DNA of 23,256 nucleotides, taken from positions 1-23,256 of the forward strand of contig JAYMSP010002618.1 in the NCBI GenBank assembly GCA_036897095.1, read 5' to 3'. The translations under genes and the position numbers were made by a program. Position 1 is the stretch's first letter; each line of letters opens with the position of its first letter. A model generated the notes under the pieces. It ran no database searches and was not told the DNA's origin. It saw nothing but the letters and a program-made list of their open reading frames with translations. The DNA comes from Plantago elongata. Lineage: Eukaryota; Streptophyta; Magnoliopsida; Lamiales; Plantaginaceae. This document shows positions 9,062 through 18,577 of the stretch, in pieces.

Positions 9062-10677
9062 ATAAGGTTTTTGAGGCCTAGAACAAAAAATAGGTCAGGA
9101 AAGAAACATATGATTTTTTATGCTCCTACAAAGGATATTCCTACATAAAGCACTCCCATTCCTTATCTTGTTCTTGAAGTTCCATCTACCACTCCAATTA
9201 TTTAAGATGTGAACATGGAGGAGGAGATGTTGAGCAAGAGTAGTGGAAAGCTCTCTCTCTCCACATAAACTACCGGAATTATGGATAGTCGGTGCCCACT
9301 ATAGAAGAGTCTAATGACGATGAGATGGTTCTCACAAAACTGTACAAAGCTACAAAGAAAACTAGTGATGCATCGAAGGCATCTGGTTTCAATATGGGTG
9401 ATGTTATCGAGAAGGCTTCCAAGACTATTGTTGTTGAAGATATAATTGATACAAAAGAAGCAACAACCACAACCATTCAGAGCTCATTAGACTATATTCA
9501 AGAGTCTCTGAATGCGGAAGATCAAGTGATGGATGATGTTGACATTTCCTTCACACTCCAAGGTCTGCAAGATGCGGTTAAGAATGTTTCTATCTCAAAC
9601 CCATATGCTGAAATAGTGCAGTCAGAAACACCGACAAAAGACATGGCTGAAGAAAATCATGTTGAGGAACAGATTTCCCAGAGAGTAGTAGAAAGGGAAC
9701 TTGAGTCTGAAGTGTCAGAATCTTCTAACCGAGAAGAGTATTCACAAGATCAACCTGATGCACTATAGGTACCAAAGAAGTCTATATCTGATTTGTTTAA
9801 ACTTCATTGTTTCTGACTTGTCACTCATAAATTCTTTTTGTTACAAGCCCCAAAAGTAACACAAGCTGTAGAGGAAGCTGCAAACCTTTCCTTAGAAAGT
9901 GAAGTAGAGGCTAACCAAGCCTCAACACTTAAAGAAACTGAGGCTGTTGCACATGTATAATCAGTCTCTGTGAAGTGGAAATTCCTTTCTAAACTCTTAA
10001 AATTCATTAAGAGTTCCAACTTAATATGTGTTTCTGACAGGCGCAAATTGAGGAAGAAGTGCAAGTGATGGAAACGTCACAAGCAGAAAATGAATTGCCA
10101 GAGACCCTCAAGGATTCTGAAGAACAAGTTGCTGAGCCTTCTTCATCGAAGGTTTACTAAAATTCTTCAAAAAGTTGGCAATTTTACCTTTTCACTTGAT
10201 TGTTCTTAAGTTTAAATTTTTTACTTTCTTAGGGTCAAGAATAAGTAAAGGCGCTAGAAGGAAGTGTTGTGACTCCTTTAGAGCCAATGGGTATTGATAA
10301 AGCTCTCCCAGCTTCACCAAAAGAGTAAGTTCCAGAGACTGCATAAGTTTCTGAACAAGTTCTTTCTAAGCCTCCCCAATCGGAGGTAAGCCTCCCCAAT
10401 CAGATAACAACAAGTGTTTGTAAAAATAAATTTCTCTAATCAATCCATTTAATGTATTAATTTTTATTCTCAGGTTCAAATCGAAAGAGAAATTGTTGAG
10501 GAACAAACTACTGTGTCTCAACCTCGTAATGAAGTATCTAAGGCTGCCGATCATATCGTAGACCCTTCTGAGCCTGCAGTTGAAACTCAGGTAATTCAAA
10601 AAGTGAATTCATCCTTCAAAATCATGTATTTATAAGTCTTTGAAACGAAAAGACTTCTTTCTCTTTCATGCTTTAAG
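9062..10677 (+). pseudogene. Acidic, intron-rich middle part of the env-like frame
   Basis: An acidic exon-like stretch (about 9290-9768, Glu/Asp/Ser/Thr-rich) ends at a GT donor at 9769. It is followed by four short exon-like modules: 9847-9954, 10041-10151, 10233-10385 and 10474-10590. They are separated by apparent introns of 78, 86, 81 and 88 bp, plus a fifth of about 87 bp ending near 10677. With these borders every module is a multiple of three (108, 111, 153, 117) and reads in phase 0. Each is rich in Glu, Val, Ser, Pro and Gln (for example VQIEREIVEE and AQIEEEVQV as starts). The acceptor before the first module reads CAA instead of CAG. The third module contains three TAA stops. Upstream, 9062-9290 is heavily stopped. 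No domain family is recognised. Confidence 0.5.
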
Positions 10678-13070
10678 CATCGTACCTTCAACTTCAACAT
10701 CAAATTATGATGAGGTGCACAAGTTCTTTAGAGAAAAGACTATCAAGCAACATCTCCGTCTTAGCCAGTCCGATAGACAACCAAGGCAGAAGGGAAAGGG
10801 CCTTGGATTTGGAGACTTATAACCATGCCACCTACTCTGTGAAAGAGTACAACTTTGTTGCGGTGATGCATGAGGGATTCTCTAAGGAAATAGTACGAAT
10901 TCTTGATAAAACATTCTTGGATACGGATGAAAAGACTAAGAGGCAGATGGCTTATAAGTCTGCCTTGCCTAAGAGTATTAGCGTTTACCCCTCAGAGTAG
11001 GAGGAAGTAAATGGATAGGTCACCACTTTACCAATGATGATCAATCTGGTTTCTGATGATGAAGACAAGATTGATGCGAATGAATATGAAGGACCCCCAT
11101 TTGAACATCCATCAAAGATAGATGATAGTGATAATGATGATGATGATGAGGCTCCCACTCCAGAAGTTGGTGGAATTGCTCAGTCTAGAGGAGCATCTAG
11201 TGTAGGACTGCCATCTGCACAGAAAGTGTCTACATAGCCACCATCTTCAAAATCACCAACTCACCACTCTCCACAACAACTAGATGAAGAAGTAGCAAAG
11301 ATTGTTGAATGGGCAACTAAGGTTAGAGCTTCCAAGCTGAAGAAGTTGTTGGAGAAAGAAGCACAAGACAAATTTTTGCTTAAAGATTTGATTGCTCAGA
11401 AAGATTCCAAGATCCATAAACTGGAGGCAGTGAACAAAAAGGAAATGGAACTCCTTGCGGAGCAGGTCAAACTTAAACATTGATTGGAAGCTGCTGTGGT
11501 TCAGAATGAATCATTGGTAGATGATAAGCAAGATGATAAGGATGCATTGCAACTTTCCAGATCATCAAAGGACAAAGGGAAGAAGGCACTGATGGGTGCC
11601 CTTGAAGAGTCCTCAGATGATGATTGGTCTGATGTAGATGGCACTGGCCATCTAGCTGGACTGGATGAAGAAGATAGGCACGTGGCCAACTTGAATGAGC
11701 ATATGGCTGTGTCCCATCTGAAGAGAAAGGTGATTGCACCTAAGGCCTTTGACAAAGCACCAAAAGACAACACTTTTTTTGATAACAAGTTCATAATCCT
11801 TTCAAATCTGAAGAATGAATTGTTTGAACAAAACAATCTTGCATTGGCCACCATCCCTCCATAATTCAAAGCTTTTGCTGAGCTGGTGACCAGAAGGACC
11901 ACATCTATAATGATTGCACATAAATATTTGGGAATGTAGAGAGATGATGATTTAAAGACAGCTCAGAAAGCACTGATGGAGTCTAGTTATGTTGTTGAAA
12001 AAGTAGATAAGATGTATGAGCCACTGGAGGAGATCTCCAAGAGAGAACATCTACTACTTGGTCAGTTTGAGTCACTTCATTCTGAACTACAAAACCTCCT
12101 TCCTCTTCAATTGTACCACCACTACCACTGCTGACTAGATCCAGAGCTACACAGGAAAATCCAAAGGGAACCAAGTCCCCAAGAAAATCAGATAAACCAT
12201 CTGAAGAAGAAGAAGGTGGGATCAAGTAAATTTCTAATGAAGATACTTTCTCACAACCTGGTCAAGGATAAAAAAATCTGGATGACGATGATGATACTGA
12301 CCATGATGAGCATCCTCTCCACAGGAAGAGGAAGAGAGTTAATGAAGTATCTGAACCAATAGCTGCAAGACCAACTGCTGCCAGAACACCATCTGGACAT
12401 ACCAAAATATGTCCAAGGTATTTATTCAAGTCAAACCCACACAGAGAACACAGCAAGGGAGCATTCCCGAATGAATAGAAGATAAAGACGAAATGCAAGG
12501 TTTGGGAGAACCAACATTGAAGATCTTCCTCTCAGACCAGATGATGCATTAATTGAGTACACTAAACTCATGATAGGAAAAGATGTGAAGTAAAAATCAT
12601 AAGAGGATCCATATGAACAGATGTGAAGGAAGAAGTTCCTTACTTCAAACCTGATGATGTTCACAAGGTTCCAAAACTGCTGGAAACAGGTTACAGCTCA
12701 CAGAACAAACTTGGAGTGCTAGCTCATAAATCTTTCTACATGACTACGCAAGAGTTTGATGATGTCATGAATTACTTGAGATTCATCTACAAGCACTTCA
12801 AACTCATAGAGACAAAGATTGAGAATGCCTGGAAATGGGGAAGACTCTACTGGATTAGATAGTTTCATGAGAAAAATCCCAATCTGGACAACAAAGAAAA
12901 GTGCAAGGTTGCCAGGGATACATAAATGGCTGTAAGAACGTATCTCCTTGACTATGTCATTGACAAGAGAGAGCACATGGATAAAATATTCAGAGACTAA
13001 TCCAGAAGGATTGACTAAAGAACTTAAGGTTGCTGATAACCTAAGTGTTTTGAAGAATCTGAAGATTTGA
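10678..13070 (+). pseudogene. Coiled-coil and C-terminal part of the env-like frame
   Basis: After a frame change near 10815, one frame stays readable to about 12137 and is broken by stops at 10998, 11016, 11235, 11481, 11862 and 11937. It includes an Asp run (near 11130), a Lys/Glu/Leu heptad-like stretch (11281-11480) that looks like a coiled coil, and an acidic Ser-rich part (11560-11660). Frame changes near 12137, 12480 and 12620 lead to a Lys/Arg stretch (RKRKR near 12325, nuclear-signal-like). The C-terminal block is better conserved in appearance (VPYFKPDDVHKVPKLL near 12640, aromatic and basic, to about 12860). A likely final stop is TGA at 13068-13070 after one more shift. No transmembrane segment is seen. 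Function is not recognised. Confidence 0.5.
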
Positions 13071-13409
13071 AGACAGAGGATATAGACTGTCACTTGTAGC
13101 TCGGACTCTCATGTTGTTCTATTTTCCTTATGTATTGTTTTGTGTATTTTTGTTGATGTATTGACATTGATATATTCTTGTAAAGTTATCTTTGTTCAGT
13201 AATTGTTAAATCTGATGATCATACTCTCAGATAATTTAGTGGAAGATATAACTTATCAGCGAAGATCACTCCTTGTGATTTGGTTGATGTCTTACTTTCC
13301 GCACTTATTTGAACTTAATTTCTATATCATTATAAAATAATTAAAGTGCTGGGAATTTTACTTCTCCAATCTGTAATAGGACTTTTGTGATAGTTATTGT
13401 TGTCTGATC
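13071..13409 (+). other. Spacer between env-like frame and polypurine tract
   Basis: AT-rich, no coding content. It leads into TCTGATCAAAAAGGGG. Confidence 0.5.
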
Positions 13410-13422
13410 AAAAAGGGGAAAG
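13410..13422 (+). promoter_or_regulatory. Polypurine tract of the + Sirevirus
   Basis: AAAAAGGGGAAAG followed two bases later by TGTTAG. A polypurine tract of the form AAAAAGGGGGAGA-TTG directly before the 3' LTR is a characteristic Sirevirus signature. It primes plus-strand DNA synthesis in the family. Confidence 0.75.
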
Positions 13423-13424
13423 TT

Positions 13425-14200
13425 TGTTAGGAATATCTATTAGTATTTTGTTCACTCAGCACAATGACTTATCCTAGTTTCAGAAAGGTGTATAATACTC
13501 TAGGTCACTTGAGCAATGTAAAGAAGAAATATACCAAGTATGATAGTTTTTAGAAACCTTGTTAGGATCTGATTGTAATTATTATTTAGCTCGAAGAAGA
13601 CCAAGAAGGAGGCATCCAAGTAAAGGAGAAGACCTTTTGCACAAAGGTATCTGAAGACAAAGGAGGAAAGTCTCCACATATAGTTACTTCCAGAAAACTA
13701 TGTATAGACTTGTGTTTTGTTCATAAAACAAAGTCACAACTAAGTTTCTTAGACAACAAATTCATGGGAGATGGAACATGTGATGCTTTAGAAAGATACA
13801 TGCTTCTGTTGAGACTACACGAAGAAATATAGTACACTACATTTAATGCTTGACAGAAATGTCACTATCCTTCTACAGAACTCTCTAAAAGAGATATACG
13901 CATGGGAGTACTAATTTCAAGATATGAACGGATTGAATTTGGAATATGTCTAACGGATACTATTCAAACGACTATCAAATTCATTTCTAAATATCACCAC
14001 TTAGAAGCTGAGAAATACACATGCACATTCGAAGTACAATCAGAAGCAGAGTATTTTCTCAAACATTCTTATTACCATTCTCCAGGCTATCTATTGCGAC
14101 TAACAAGCTTGAGAATTCACCAGTAGTTCTAAGTGTCTTGATCCTTCAACAAGTGTTGTAATCTGTGAAAGAGTTGAATCAATGGATAACTATCTGAAAT
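13425..14200 (+). repeat. 3' LTR of the + Sirevirus (right end uncertain)
   Basis: It begins TGTTAGGAATATC right after the polypurine tract. Non-coding and AT-rich; the short open frame at 13902-14126 is not considered real. The stretch around 14100-14190 (CTTGATCCTTCAACAAGTGTTG, then GTGAAAGAGTTGAATCAA) resembles the R/U5 part of copia LTRs. No clear TATA box and no matching CA end or duplication could be fixed, so the end coordinate is only approximate. Confidence 0.5.
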
Positions 14201-14308
14201 TAATTCTCTTGAATAAATCTCACAAACATGGGTCAGTAAAGAGCAATCTACCATACACTGAACAAGTATCTTCAGTTGTCTTGATTCTTCAAGCTCTCAT
14301 TATATAAC

Positions 14309-14922
14309 TGAAAAGTTATAAAGAGAAGCTTACCTGACAAACAACATAATCAAACACCATTCAGGCGTGGAGTACATGAAGTACTTGATTTGGGAAATCG
14401 AGGAATAATTCCAAGGTTATCTTGAGTATATGAAGTACTTGGCTCTAGAAGAACCTAGCTATCTAGAAAGCCTAGCTAGAAGATTTTAAAGACTAGTAAT
14501 CGTGAAGAGTATCTATGCTATAATAATTGTGTTCTTGCTTTTCATGAAGTACTCTTCATGTTGAGCTTGATCTTGTATTTATAGATGTTCAATCTAATCA
14601 GATCAAGCTCATGGGTTTTGTTTCTTATCCTTATCTTCAAGAGTCCAAAAAATCTCAACTACCAAGAGTCCTTTGCTACTTGCTCACTCCAAGAACCAAC
14701 CGATCTTGATATCTTGTTGAGATACGATTTCGTTGGTGTCTCTCTTGATATAAGAAGACTCATGCATGACACAAAAATGAAACACTCTTGGAACTAGGTA
14801 AGTGTTAATGAAGAATGGTATTTAAACAATAGAGTTCATAATCCTGTAAAGTGCAATCTGCTGAACAGATGATGTTACATTGACTGTTGGTGCAACAGTT
14901 CATGCAACATCCTGCACTTTCA
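14309..14922 (-). repeat. 3' LTR of the - Sirevirus (inner end tentative)
   Basis: On the minus strand it starts TGAAAGTGCAGG immediately after the polypurine tract. It contains the hairpin ACTGTTG-gtg-CAACAGT at 14882-14898 and a TATA box (14576-14583) at a sensible internal position. The other end is not certain. TG at 14309 would give a TGAAA/TTTCA pair of ends and 614 bp; 14336 is an alternative. Confidence 0.45.
14576..14583 (-). promoter_or_regulatory. TATA box of the - Sirevirus LTR
   Basis: TATAAATA on the minus strand, in the context CATCTATAAATACAAGATC, about 340 bp into the LTR. Confidence 0.6.
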
Positions 14923-14923
14923 A

Positions 14924-14932
14924 TCTCCCCTT
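14924..14932 (-). promoter_or_regulatory. Polypurine tract of the - Sirevirus
   Basis: Minus strand reads AAGGGGAGA followed by TTGAAAG, the usual Sirevirus form of tract plus LTR start. Confidence 0.75.
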
Positions 14933-16142
14933 AATTTCTTTCTTCACAACACTCCTAGAAACACACACACACAAAGATAAACAAACATAACAGAAGGAAG
15001 ATGAGAATCAGACCTAAGAAAGATTTTTAGATTTTTTTTTTTAAATAAGACACTACATATACGATAGAGACAAACGCAAACACACAAGACAAAAGAAAGA
15101 AAGACAATAATAAAATTTTTGTAACTTAGACAAAAGACACAAAAGTCTAGGACAGTTTCTCCAGCTCCAAACTATTCTCCCCCTGGAGTAGAGGAATTAT
15201 CTGAGCATCAATTTTCTCAATCTGTTGCATGATAAGGGAGACAAATGATGATACAAACCTGTACTTATTCACAGCTAAATATATATGCCAAATAGCATAC
15301 CTCAGATAAAACACTTGCAGTGTCACTGAATTAGACAAGGAATTATGGATAACCAAGAAAACCATATATCAAATAGTGCAAAAGAATACAAACACTCTAC
15401 AGATACCAATTCATAATGGATAGTAAAATTTAGAAAAACTCTTGATATCATATTAGAGGTTGAGAAAAACTACAAGAACCAGATCCACTATGAGACGAAT
15501 AGTTACTGCAACACCCATTTCCACAATACTGACAGACACACCAAATAAGTTCTCCCTCTAAATGCAGACTCTGGACTCCTTAAGACATAATGCAAACCAG
15601 AATGATAAGTCAAACAAGTCAACTCAAATGCTAACACAAACTGAAATCAAAAGCAATGGGATGCAGTCCCCATCTTAATCCCTCAAAAACTAAATTAAAA
15701 CAAAGCAACTTGGTTGAGGCCTCTATGTAGAAAACCCAAAGGTTACTATGAGTAAGTGAACCATGTCAAAGAATTGGAACGCGCATGAATTATGTCCAAA
15801 GCTTTAGCTTATACGGAGTGAAGGTAGACACACGACTCATAGCATAGAAATCGGGTGTCTCTAATAGAACTGGGTGCACAAATCTGTGATTCAATGTAGG
15901 TTTAGAGAATCCTTTGGACTGCAAAAGTACCAGTGCATCCCATAGCAAAGTCACAACAAAACATGGTCCCCATTGGACTCTTCTTGGTTGGCCTTCATTG
16001 GGATCTTTATTTGGTCATCATTGGGCTCTTTTAGTTGCTTCCAAAAATAGTGCAAGGGAGAGGGAAAAATCAGGCAAACAAGACACCCGCAATACTCAAG
16101 ACAACAGAGAAGAGAGACTGGAATCAGAACAATCCAGCAACA
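14933..16142 (-). other. Non-coding region between pol and polypurine tract of the - Sirevirus
   Basis: About 1.2 kb without a convincing gene. It contains a short CA run near 14960, a 12-T run near 15032 and a 72-codon minus-strand frame at 15147-15365. That frame (SLIMQQIEKIDAQIIPLL) could be a remnant of an env-like or accessory C-terminus but matches nothing I recognise. The + strand frame at 15914-16162 has no family features. Confidence 0.45.
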
Positions 16143-17735
16143 CTAACCTAGACACAAAGTAAATGCAAGAAACAAAATTAACAAATGATAAGCATCACAA
16201 ACAAGAATACCACTGTTGATCAGTGATGCTATGATAATAGTGGCAGTGACAGTGACACTAACTGAGACACAAACAAGAGCTCTTCTAGGGCTGAAGAATC
16301 TCTCGGAGTCCAGCGGCTTTGTGAATATGACATCAAGCTGGTTATTTATTCCTATATGATGAATGTTGACCTCTTGCATGTTCACCAAATTCCGGAGGAA
16401 GTGATGCCTAATATCTATTTGCTTTATGTGTGAGTGTTGAATTGGGTTCTTAAAGATATTAATGGCACTAAGGTTATCACAAAACATCAACAATGTGTTA
16501 CTCGTAAGACCATAATCACATAGCATATTTTTTAACCACATAAGTTGAGTGAGACAACTACCCACCGTAACATACTCAGACTCAACAGTGGATAAGGAAC
16601 ACAATTTTTTTTCTTGCTATAGCATGAGACCAGATTTTTCCATATATAAAAGCATCCACCACCCGTGGACTTTCGATCATCAATGTTCCCAGCCCAGTCC
16701 GAATCACCAAACAAAGTGTAGCTCGTTTGGTAAGATGCTTTACCTTCAACCATTAGGTCAGGGGTTTGAGTCATCCTTTAACCGTTTAAAAAAAAGGTGT
16801 CTGTTTCCATAGTGTCCCATAATGCTAGACTAGCAATTCCATATATGTATATGAGAATACATTTAACTGCATATAACTGAATATCATTGAGATTAGATTG
16901 GTACCTTGCACACATGCAGATCGAGAACATAATGGCTGGTAGACTAGCTGACAAATACATGAGACTATCTATCATTGTCCTATACAATGTTGGATCAACA
17001 TTGACAGACATAGTGGTGTCAACAGTAGTATCAACATCGTTTTTCTTGAGTTTCACATTGGTAGACATAGGTGAAGTGCAGATCTTAGAACCGTCCAGAC
17101 CAATCTTTTTCACCAAGTATATGGCATACTTCTCTTGAGACAGAAAGAGGCCAGATTTTCCTTCCTTGATTTGAAGCCCTTGGAAGAAGTTGAGCTCACC
17201 AATCATGCCCATTTGAAACATACCTGTCATGGCTGCAACAAAAGCATATACTAAGGTAGAATTAGTAGACCCAAAGACGATGTCATCGACATATATTTGG
17301 GCAACACAAATATTAGAACCTTGGCATAGAATAAACAGTGTTCTAACAGCCTCACCATAAGTAAATCCAAAAGATAAGAGAAACTCAGTGAACCTATCAT
17401 ACCAAGCTCATGGAGCTTGTTTCAACCCACAAAGTGCCTTTTTTAGTTTGAAAACATGGTTAGGGTAGTGCATATCCTCAAACCCTTTGGGTTGTTTAAC
17501 GTAGACCTCTTTGTCTATGTAGCCATTCAAGAAGGCTCCTTTTACAATTTTTGGCTCAACAATAGATACAAAGCAAGAGGAGTTTACATGTGTACCTTCA
17601 CTGTTGGTACAGAGACTTGACCTTACCATGTCCTTGTAGTTGATCGTTGGCTTGCTTCGAAGGTGCCTTCCTTCGGTGACATCCCCGTTGACATATATGC
17701 CTCTAGACGCACCACTTTATTCATAACGCAATTGT
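16143..17735 (-). pseudogene. pol: Sirevirus-type copia Pol fragment (reverse transcriptase to RNase H)
   Basis: The minus-strand frame shows [20 protein letters not shown] (about 17540), [12 protein letters not shown], then a TGA at 17410-17408 where the family has Arg (AP-R-AWYDR). It continues in the same frame with the catalytic YVDD (17293-17282), GELNFFQGLQIK, and the RNase H segment up to DSDWAG (about 16700). An 81-bp insertion at 16720-16800 adds 27 codons including a stop. A frameshift near an A-run at about 16600 leads to STVESEY, CDNLSAI, DIRHHFLR and FTKPLD, ending at 16143 with a hydrophobic C-terminal tail. Upstream of KGAFLNGY, the sequence is [10 protein letters not shown], which in relatives lies about 100 residues earlier, so an internal deletion has removed the start of the reverse transcriptase. 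Not functional. Confidence 0.85.
16720..16800 (+). mobile_element. tRNA-derived SINE-like insertion in the copia pol
   Basis: On +, TAGCTCGTTTGGTAAGATGC (16719-16738) resembles a tRNA A box, GGTTTGAGTCA (16763-16773) resembles a B box (GGTTCGANTC), and an eight-A tail sits at 16788-16795. GTGT occurs on both sides (16716-16719 and 16797-16800), consistent with a short target duplication. The 81 bases fall in the middle of the minus-strand RNase H frame. Removing them leaves the copia frame continuous into DSDWAG. The unit is very short, so it could be a SINE fragment or a retrotransposed tRNA piece. The tRNA is not intact (acceptor stem absent), so it is not called a tRNA gene. Confidence 0.6.
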
Positions 17736-18577
17736 ATGTACCAAAATGAAACTCAGGCAACATCAGATCACTTACAAAACTGCATTAAGCTTATCTTTCA
17801 CTCACCTTTTTCTCATGTAGGAAACACTCATCCTGGGACAAATGCATTTAACTAAAATGATACCTAATCTAAAGAACGATGCCTTATTTCTCTCTGTTGT
17901 CACAATTGTAGTGTAAATAGTAAGGACTCACATAACTTTACACTAGTGTGACACTAAGTTGGAAGAAAACTATACGACGCAAAGGAAAATCCTGGAGAGA
18001 TTCCCCCTGAAGTGTATGACACACCTATCTTATTTATACTAATAGTTAGACAAATTAAGCCTCGGCTCCTCTAAGTTTGGATTTACGTCCAGGAATGATA
18101 GTCCTGGTTTGTTGTTGATAAGGTAGGATAAGAAAAGGTAGGAGAATAAGTTGGCTTGGTATGCAATACATAAAGATCATAAGGCTTAATGATATGACTA
18201 GAAATGTATTTGCAAGTCTTGGATTTGTCTAAATCTGTTTACTTTTCAAGTGATCAATGGGAAACCAGTTAAAGATTATGTAATTTCAACAGATAAAGTG
18301 AAGTGTATAAAAGAGAAAGGAAAGTTGAGTAGTGGAGAATATAAAGCTTGATTGGTAGATAAAGGCAAAGCAAAAATGAGAGATGACATTAGATAGTCTT
18401 CCATTTGAGACTTTTGGTGGGGGCAGTAAACAGAATGTCGTAGCATGATAGAACCTATGTACATATGACTGTGACATACTTACAATGTATGTCCTATATC
18501 ACTCGCATTGTTTAATTTAGCTAGTCAATCTCAGTATCCATACTTTGAGATTGACACTTTGGAGAAAGAAAAGAAAG
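17736..18577 (+). other. Intergenic region upstream of the zinc-finger pseudogene
   Basis: No gene seen. TATA-like strings are at 18305-18312 (TATAAAAG) and 18339-18345 (TATAAAG), 230-270 bp before the ATG at 18578, and could belong to its promoter. Short minus-strand frames at 18276-18477 have no family features. Confidence 0.4.

Larger units (their letters stand above)
1..14200 (+). mobile_element. Sirevirus-type Ty1/copia retrotransposon, 3' two-thirds, split by a MULE
   Basis: I infer one forward element from the order of parts: copia Pol C-terminus ending at 154, an 800-bp spacer, a long env-like frame (8100-13070), a polypurine tract AAAAAGGGGAAAG (13410-13422) and an LTR beginning TGTTAG at 13425. 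An env-like frame between pol and the polypurine tract is a known Sirevirus arrangement. The parts look far apart only because a MULE (973-8091) was inserted. The 5' LTR, gag and most of pol lie outside the window. The right end is uncertain because another element's LTR follows in the opposite orientation and no clean target duplication is visible. The coding parts are full of stops and frameshifts, so the copy is dead. A related copia lineage with an accessory ORF remains possible. Confidence 0.7.
14300..17760 (-). mobile_element. Second Sirevirus-type copia element, 3' part, opposite orientation
   Basis: On the minus strand the order is pol (about 17735-16143), a 1.2-kb spacer, a polypurine tract (14932-14924) and a 3' LTR. 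It carries no visible gag, protease or integrase, so it is truncated near 17740 or decays beyond recognition there. Its 3' LTR faces the 3' LTR of the first element. The two LTR starts (TGTTAGG versus TGAAAGTGC) differ, so these are different families. Confidence 0.7.

Noticed and set aside
15914..16162. 82-codon plus-strand frame as a small gene
   Set aside because: No motif or promoter. It lies in the non-coding part of the minus-strand Sirevirus.
16719..16790. A functional tRNA gene
   Set aside because: A-box-like and B-box-like strings are present, but there is no acceptor stem, the B box is altered and it ends in an A-tail, so a retroposed tRNA-derived sequence fits better.
16549..17138. 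Plus-strand open frames of 83-87 codons
   Set aside because: They are antisense shadows of the minus-strand copia pol, which has clear motifs.
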